A DNA stretch of 64,000 nucleotides, taken from the NCBI RefSeq assembly GCF_027891095.1, contig NZ_JAQIIO010000001.1:412501-476500 (forward strand), read 5' to 3'. This stretch comes from Aliiroseovarius salicola. Lineage in GTDB: Bacteria > Pseudomonadota > Alphaproteobacteria > Rhodobacterales > Rhodobacteraceae. The translations under genes were made by a program, and so were the position numbers. This document shows, in pieces, positions 60,011-64,000 of the stretch; the stretch's first letter is position 1, and every line of letters starts with the position of its first letter. The notes beneath the pieces were generated by a model. It was not told the origin of the DNA, ran no database searches, and saw only the letters and a list, made by a program, of their open reading frames with translations.

Positions 60011-61396
60011 TCAGTAGCGGTAATGCTCTGGCTTGAACGGGCCGTCCACGGTCACGCCAATATAATCCGCCTGCTCTTTCGTGAGTTGCGACAGCTTCAC
60101 ACCAATCCGGTCAAGATGCAGCTTGGCCACTTTCTCATCCAGATGCTTGGGCAGGATATAGACGTCGTTGTTATACTCGTCACCCTTGGTCCACAGCTCG
60201 ATCTGCGCCAACACCTGGTTGGTGAAGCTGGCCGACATCACAAAGCTTGGGTGGCCGGTGGCATTGCCGAGGTTCAACAGACGCCCCTCGGACAGAAGAA
60301 TGATGCGGTTGCCCGAGGGCATCTCGATCATATCCACCTGTTCCTTAATGTTGGTCCATTTGTGGTTTTTCAGCGCAGCAACCTGAATTTCATTGTCGAA
60401 GTGACCAATGTTGCCAACAATCGCCATATCCTTCATCGCACGCATATGCTCGATACGGATAATGTCCTTGTTGCCGGTGGTGGTGATGAACACATCAGCG
60501 CTCGACACCGCGTCTTCCAGCGTCACAACCTCGAACCCGTCCATGGCGGCCTGAAGCGCACAGATCGGGTCGATCTCGGTCACCTTCACACGCGCGCCGG
60601 CGCCGCGCAGAGATGCCGCAGACCCTTTGCCCACGTCACCATAACCACAAACCACAGCCACTTTACCGGCCATCATCGTGTCGGTGGCGCGGCGGATACC
60701 GTCCACCAGCGATTCCTTGCAGCCGTATTTGTTATCAAACTTCGACTTGGTGACACTGTCATTCACATTGATCGCCGGGAAAGGCAGTTCACCCTTTTTC
60801 ACTAGGTCATAGAGGCGATGCACACCGGTGGTGGTCTCTTCCGACACGCCTTGGATGGCGTCACGGGTCTTGGTAAACCAACCCGGCGTTTCGGCCATGC
60901 GCTTGGCAATCTGCTTGTGGATCACCTCTTCTTCTTCCGAGGTCGGAACGCCAAGATCTTCGCCAGCTTCGGCGCGGGCACCCAAGAGAACGTAGAGGGT
61001 CGCATCCCCACCATCATCGAGGATCATGTTTGGACCTTCCGGGAACAGGAAGGATTTGTCGAGGTAATCCCAATGCTCTTCCAGCGACTGGCCCTTGATG
61101 GCAAACACCGGAACACCCGCAGCAGCAATCGCAGCAGCAGCGTGGTCTTGGGTCGAGAAAATATTGCACGACGCCCAGCGCACATCCGCACCCAGCGCCA
61201 CCAGCGTTTCAATCAGAACCGCGGTTTGAATGGTCATGTGAAGCGAACCGACGATGCGCGAACCTGCAAGCGGTTTCGTGTCGCCGTATTCTTCGCGCAG
61301 GGCCATCAGCCCCGGCATTTCGGTTTCGGCAATATCGAGTTCTTTACGGCCGAAATCTGCCAGATTGATATCTTTGACGATGTAATCCTGGGTCAC
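60011..61396 (-). CDS. ahcY: Adenosylhomocysteinase
   Basis: Protein of 461 aa. Start at GTG 61396 (GGAGGT four bases before; ATG 61408 forms part of that site). Motifs: [15 protein letters not shown], the NAD loop [27 protein letters not shown] and the C-terminal [11 protein letters not shown] followed by DHYRY-like PEHYRY. It splits S-adenosylhomocysteine to adenosine and homocysteine, keeping methylation going. No SAM/SAH riboswitch was recognised in the 60-bp leader. Confidence 0.95.
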   Translation of the reverse strand: MTQDYIVKDINLADFGRKELDIAETEMPGLMALREEYGDTKPLAGSRIVGSLHMTIQTAVLIETLVALGADVRWASCNIFSTQDHAAAAIAAAGVPVFAIKGQSLEEHWDYLDKSFLFPEGPNMILDDGGDATLYVLLGARAEAGEDLGVPTSEEEEVIHKQIAKRMAETPGWFTKTRDAIQGVSEETTTGVHRLYDLVKKGELPFPAINVNDSVTKSKFDNKYGCKESLVDGIRRATDTMMAGKVAVVCGYGDVGKGSAASLRGAGARVKVTEIDPICALQAAMDGFEVVTLEDAVSSADVFITTTGNKDIIRIEHMRAMKDMAIVGNIGHFDNEIQVAALKNHKWTNIKEQVDMIEMPSGNRIILLSEGRLLNLGNATGHPSFVMSASFTNQVLAQIELWTKGDEYNNDVYILPKHLDEKVAKLHLDRIGVKLSQLTKEQADYIGVTVDGPFKPEHYRY

Positions 61397-61468
61397 CGGG
61401 ACCTCCATAACGATCTTGTTTCAGAGGCTCCGTATCACTCTCGACGTTCTTTCGCAATGTAACCTGTC

Positions 61469-61789
61469 TTATCCGGCAATATCCGGAGTTTTTCGAACAT
61501 CTGGCATCTTGCCGTGCCAGTTTTTGCCGGCTGCCACAATACAGCTAACGCCATTTGCATTGGTAACGAGAATGGTAAAGCTGCCGGTTTCCGGTGAAGA
61601 CCAGACTTCAAGCAATTCCTTCTGGCTTTGCAACCCGCCGCCAACAAGACCCTCGCTATATTGGGCTGAAAGTTTCTCAACCAAATCAATGCGTGGGGCG
61701 CAGCTTGGCATGGCGTGAGCGGCTGGAACGGGCGGGGCCAGCGACGCGGCGCCGAAGATGAGTGCGGATGATACGAGACGTTTGAACAT
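61469..61789 (-). CDS. Small secreted protein
   Basis: Protein of 106 aa starting at MFKRLVSSALIFGAASL with AAGGAAA upstream; Sec signal peptide ending near AHA-MPS. The mature part has two cysteines (PSCAPR and VSCIVAAG) that could form a disulfide, and a conserved-looking WHGKMPDVR near the end. I do not recognise a named family; similar short periplasmic proteins are found in Roseobacters. Leftward, upstream of ahcY by 72 bp. Confidence 0.7.
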   Translation of the reverse strand: MFKRLVSSALIFGAASLAPPVPAAHAMPSCAPRIDLVEKLSAQYSEGLVGGGLQSQKELLEVWSSPETGSFTILVTNANGVSCIVAAGKNWHGKMPDVRKTPDIAG

Positions 61790-61977
61790 GGTGGTTTCCT
61801 TTCCGTATGAAACGGACAAGCTGCCATGTTTATTTGTTTGTTTTTTTCGCCTCTTGGGCAGCCTGCCCAGATGTGCTTACTGTCTTCTAATTATATGGTG
61901 ACTGTGCCAAAAAGATGCACATCAAGCCCTGACACAGTTGCGTGTATCCATCACCATCCTTCGGAGTATAGCAAAAA

Positions 61978-62571
61978 ATGGCTTCAAAACCAAGAGCTTG
62001 GCAGAGAATGCTTTCGGGGCGCCGTCTGGACTTGCTTGATCCGACCCCTATGGACATCGAAATCGAAGACATTGCGCATGGTTTGGCATTTGTCGCACGC
62101 TGGAATGGGCAGACTTTCGGTGACTTCCCGTATTCGGTGGCGGAGCATTCACTATTGGTCGAACAGATCTATGGTCGTCTTTATCCCAAGGCACCGGTGA
62201 AATGGCGCCTTGCTGCCCTTCTGCACGACGCACCGGAATATGTGATTGGCGACATGATCTCACCTGTGAAAAACGCCGTTGGCTCCGGATATGGCGAGTT
62301 GGACGAGCGATTGACCACGGCCATCCACGTGCGGTTCGGCCTGCCTGCCAAAACACCAGTGACGGTCAAAAAGGCGATCAAACGGGCGGATAAGATTTCT
62401 GCCTGGCTTGAAGCCACTCAAATCGCAGGGTTTTCGGTGGAAGAGGCGAACAAACTTTTCGGGCGCGCAAACCCCGAATACACCCGAGGACTGGATATCC
62501 ACTTGCGCGCGCCCCGCATTGTGCGCGAAGCGTTTACCGAGCGCCACAATGCGTTGTTGGCAGAATTATGA
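61978..62571 (+). CDS. HD-domain hydrolase (YfbR-like)
   Basis: Protein of 197 aa. The metal-binding HD pattern is in SVAEHSLLVEQ, LLHDAPEYVIGD (HD pair), and later KRADKISAWLEATQ. E. coli YfbR is a 5'-deoxynucleotidase of the same fold; the protein here is likely a nucleotidase or phosphohydrolase, with substrate unknown. ATG 61978 lacks a strong ribosome-binding site (GAG in CGGAGTA). Confidence 0.85.
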   Translation: MASKPRAWQRMLSGRRLDLLDPTPMDIEIEDIAHGLAFVARWNGQTFGDFPYSVAEHSLLVEQIYGRLYPKAPVKWRLAALLHDAPEYVIGDMISPVKNAVGSGYGELDERLTTAIHVRFGLPAKTPVTVKKAIKRADKISAWLEATQIAGFSVEEANKLFGRANPEYTRGLDIHLRAPRIVREAFTERHNALLAEL

Positions 62572-62832
62572 TCACACCACTTTGGGTCCCCAACCGGTTC
62601 TCAGGACATATGTGACTTGATCACCCTGATTGTCAAAAGCTGGGCCGGTGATCGGGTTTCAACCCCTTATCAAGCCGAGTTCAGACAATCCCTGCAATAC
62701 GCCTGCGGGCTGACGAATAATCCACACTTGTGATGCCCATGATGTGGGACGCAGCTGGATCGGAGTTGCTTTGTTCACCGCAAGTGTTCAAGCCGCGATT
62801 TCTGCTGAAATAGAGAATACCTAACACTCAGA
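62572..62832. other. Intergenic, no feature found
   Basis: 261 bp between the HD gene and the convergent LysR gene. No ORF of coding character, repeat copy, terminator with a good U-run or tRNA was seen. Confidence 0.5.
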
Positions 62833-63702
62833 TCATTCAATGGATTTCAGCCAGCGAATAAATGTCCTGGCGTGGTCCGACGGCCGACCATTTGGTGTGA
62901 CAATGTAATACCCAAGATCGGTGGCGGGCAGTTCGCGAAGCGCAACCAACTCTCCCGCCGCCAGATCGGCCTCGACCATGGGCCGTTTCAATACGGATAC
63001 TCCCAAGCCAGAACGCACGGCCGCAAGGGTCATGGGATAGGTTGCAAATTTGGTGATTTTTGCTTGGTCTGCCGTGACCCCAAGCTCTTCCATATACAGA
63101 TTTTGCTCTGGCCACCCCTCATCAATCAACCAGGGAAGTGCGCAGAGTTCCGCATCATCCTTCGGAGAAACCCCGCACAACAGTTCTGGACGCCCGACAA
63201 TTACGAAAGCAGCGGGCACCAGCAGTTCAGATCGAGTATTTGGCCAATTCCCGCGCCCATAGCGCAACGCTAGATCAAATCCCTGAAGGCGGAGGTCAAC
63301 ACTTTCCTGGGCCGGGACAAGAACCAAGGGGATATCGGGATGCGTGGCCCAGAACCCACCCAGACGGGGCATGATCCAGTTTTCAGCGAATGCGTGGGTA
63401 AGTGTGACACGAAGCGGGCGGCTGTCACCTGCCTTTCGCATCTGCCTTACTCCGTTGGCAATGCTTGCAAACCCCTCGCCCAGCGCTTGAGCTAACACCT
63501 GCCCTGCATCGGTCAGCTCCATTCCGACACCCGCCCGAAACACCAGATCCTGTCCAAACTCCGCCTCCAGTGCACGAACATGCTGTGCGATGGCGGCATG
63601 TGTTACGTTCAACTCTCGTGCAGCAGCGGAAAATGATCCATGTCGCGCAGTGGCCTCAAATGCACGCAGGGCTGAAAGCGAGGGGATATCACGCCAATCC
63701 AT
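62833..63702 (-). CDS. LysR-family transcriptional regulator (GcvA-like)
   Basis: Protein of 289 aa. HTH near the N-terminus: ALRAFEATARHGSFSAAARE then LNVTHAAIAQHVRALEAEFG. The GcvA-type subgroup hallmark IAQHVRALEAEFG is present, with the effector domain after residue 95. GcvA regulates glycine cleavage in E. coli, but many members of this subgroup control unrelated divergent genes. Here a small ORF starts 97 bp away in the opposite direction. Confidence 0.88.
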   Translation of the reverse strand: MDWRDIPSLSALRAFEATARHGSFSAAARELNVTHAAIAQHVRALEAEFGQDLVFRAGVGMELTDAGQVLAQALGEGFASIANGVRQMRKAGDSRPLRVTLTHAFAENWIMPRLGGFWATHPDIPLVLVPAQESVDLRLQGFDLALRYGRGNWPNTRSELLVPAAFVIVGRPELLCGVSPKDDAELCALPWLIDEGWPEQNLYMEELGVTADQAKITKFATYPMTLAAVRSGLGVSVLKRPMVEADLAAGELVALRELPATDLGYYIVTPNGRPSDHARTFIRWLKSIE

Positions 63703-63798
63703 ATGTTAGCTCACCTATCATCTAAGAAATCATCCTGATTGGAAATATGTTACAAAGCAAGCCTATGCTGACTCACAAGCTAAAAGGAGACTGACACC

Positions 63799-63987
63799 AT
63801 GTTAAATATACTTGCAGATAGCTTTGGCGTTGCAACGCGGATGGGTGCATCCACAAAGCGGCCAGAGCACATGGGCTGTCCCCACCCGAAGCCAGCACCT
63901 GACAGTCGCCGAGATCAGGTCAGGATGCGCAGGTCAAACCCTGTGACCGCGCGCCCTTGCGCCAGCCAACGAACCTCTCAGGTGTGA
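63799..63987 (+). CDS. Hypothetical small ORF divergent from LysR gene
   Basis: 62 aa from ATG 63799 with AAGGAG ten bases upstream. The first 15 residues look coding, but the rest (RRDQVRMRRSNPVTARPCAS) is basic and low in hydrophobics. It could be real, or the 5' end of a longer gene broken near 63860. The end of the window prevents a check. Low confidence. Confidence 0.35.
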   Translation: MLNILADSFGVATRMGASTKRPEHMGCPHPKPAPDSRRDQVRMRRSNPVTARPCASQRTSQV

Positions 63988-64000
63988 AACTGAGCACAAG

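Noticed and set aside
61397-61468. SAM or SAH riboswitch upstream of ahcY
   Set aside because: The short leader shows no conserved riboswitch core or pseudoknot pattern that I recognise, and is too short for the SAH type.
1-64000. rRNA operon, phage or transposase genes
   Set aside because: No recognisable rRNA, integrase, capsid or transposase sequence on either strand.

Overview
The window looks like the chromosome of a Roseobacter-group alphaproteobacterium (Rhodobacteraceae). Evidence: high GC with C/G-ending codons; a HemD, Mic60-like, HemY gene order; a CenR-type response regulator; a Rhodobacteraceae-type porin; a SoxR without SoxS; two covalent-flavin dimethylglycine/sarcosine dehydrogenase paralogues; and a recurrent intergenic element (GGGGC-loop-GCCCC ... 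CACCCCGAGGTATTT-N-GGCAAGAAAAA). Genus is inferred only. No rRNA, phage, insertion sequence, CRISPR array or plasmid marker was seen. The sequence is mostly core genome with short accessory inserts.

Layout. 1-0.7 kb: 3' end of a family 2 glycosyltransferase. 0.7-8.5 kb: leftward methylated-amine block with two FAD/GcvT dehydrogenases around a GlxA/GbdR-type regulator, then a LysE exporter, a GFA protein and an XRE-cupin regulator. 8.7-13.6 kb: free methionine sulfoxide reductase, thiolase, a STAS/RsbW partner-switch pair, gamma-glutamyltransferase and HspQ. 13.8-19.9 kb: envelope and division genes (SLT lipoprotein, LolA, RidA, FtsK, aminotransferase). 20-27.3 kb: amidase, UbiH-type hydroxylase, LysR with a divergent small gene, and a housekeeping run XthA, CnoX-like thioredoxin, Lon-N, Trm112. 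27.3-31 kb: VOC protein and SoxR sharing a near-consensus SoxR box, a VIT transporter, a PAP2 gene remnant, GNAT, cupin, CenR. 31-37 kb: RibA, L,D-transpeptidase, YggS, porin, DUF3576 lipoprotein, GT4. 37-42 kb: leuS-lptE-holA-GST. 42-46.5 kb: flavoprotein, MscS channel, HNH nuclease, enoyl-CoA hydratase/SDR pair. 46.6-50.1 kb: PmbA, CysQ, LacI-family regulator, tRNA-Arg(CCT) and tRNA-Thr(CGT). 50-58.5 kb: HemY, Mic60-like, HemD facing away from tsaD-gpsA-YciI-EVE-DUF1761, then DUF2853 and a BON-LysM protein. 58.6-64 kb: stand-alone TrpB, AhcY, small secreted protein, HD hydrolase, LysR and a small divergent ORF.

No obviously new multi-gene system is visible. The most distinctive signals are non-coding: (i) nine copies (two in one composite) of the dispersed element, nearly always at gene 3' ends; (ii) three AT-rich 12-mers spaced exactly 32 bp apart upstream of lolA; (iii) a leftward transcript candidate with two stacked terminators at 57.3-57.4 kb; (iv) a SoxR operator embedded in a 19-bp-spacer promoter facing a VOC gene; and (v) several perfect inverted repeats next to regulator genes. 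Among proteins, the orphan TrpB, the bacterial Mic60 homologue and the stripped-down STAS/RsbW pair deserve attention.
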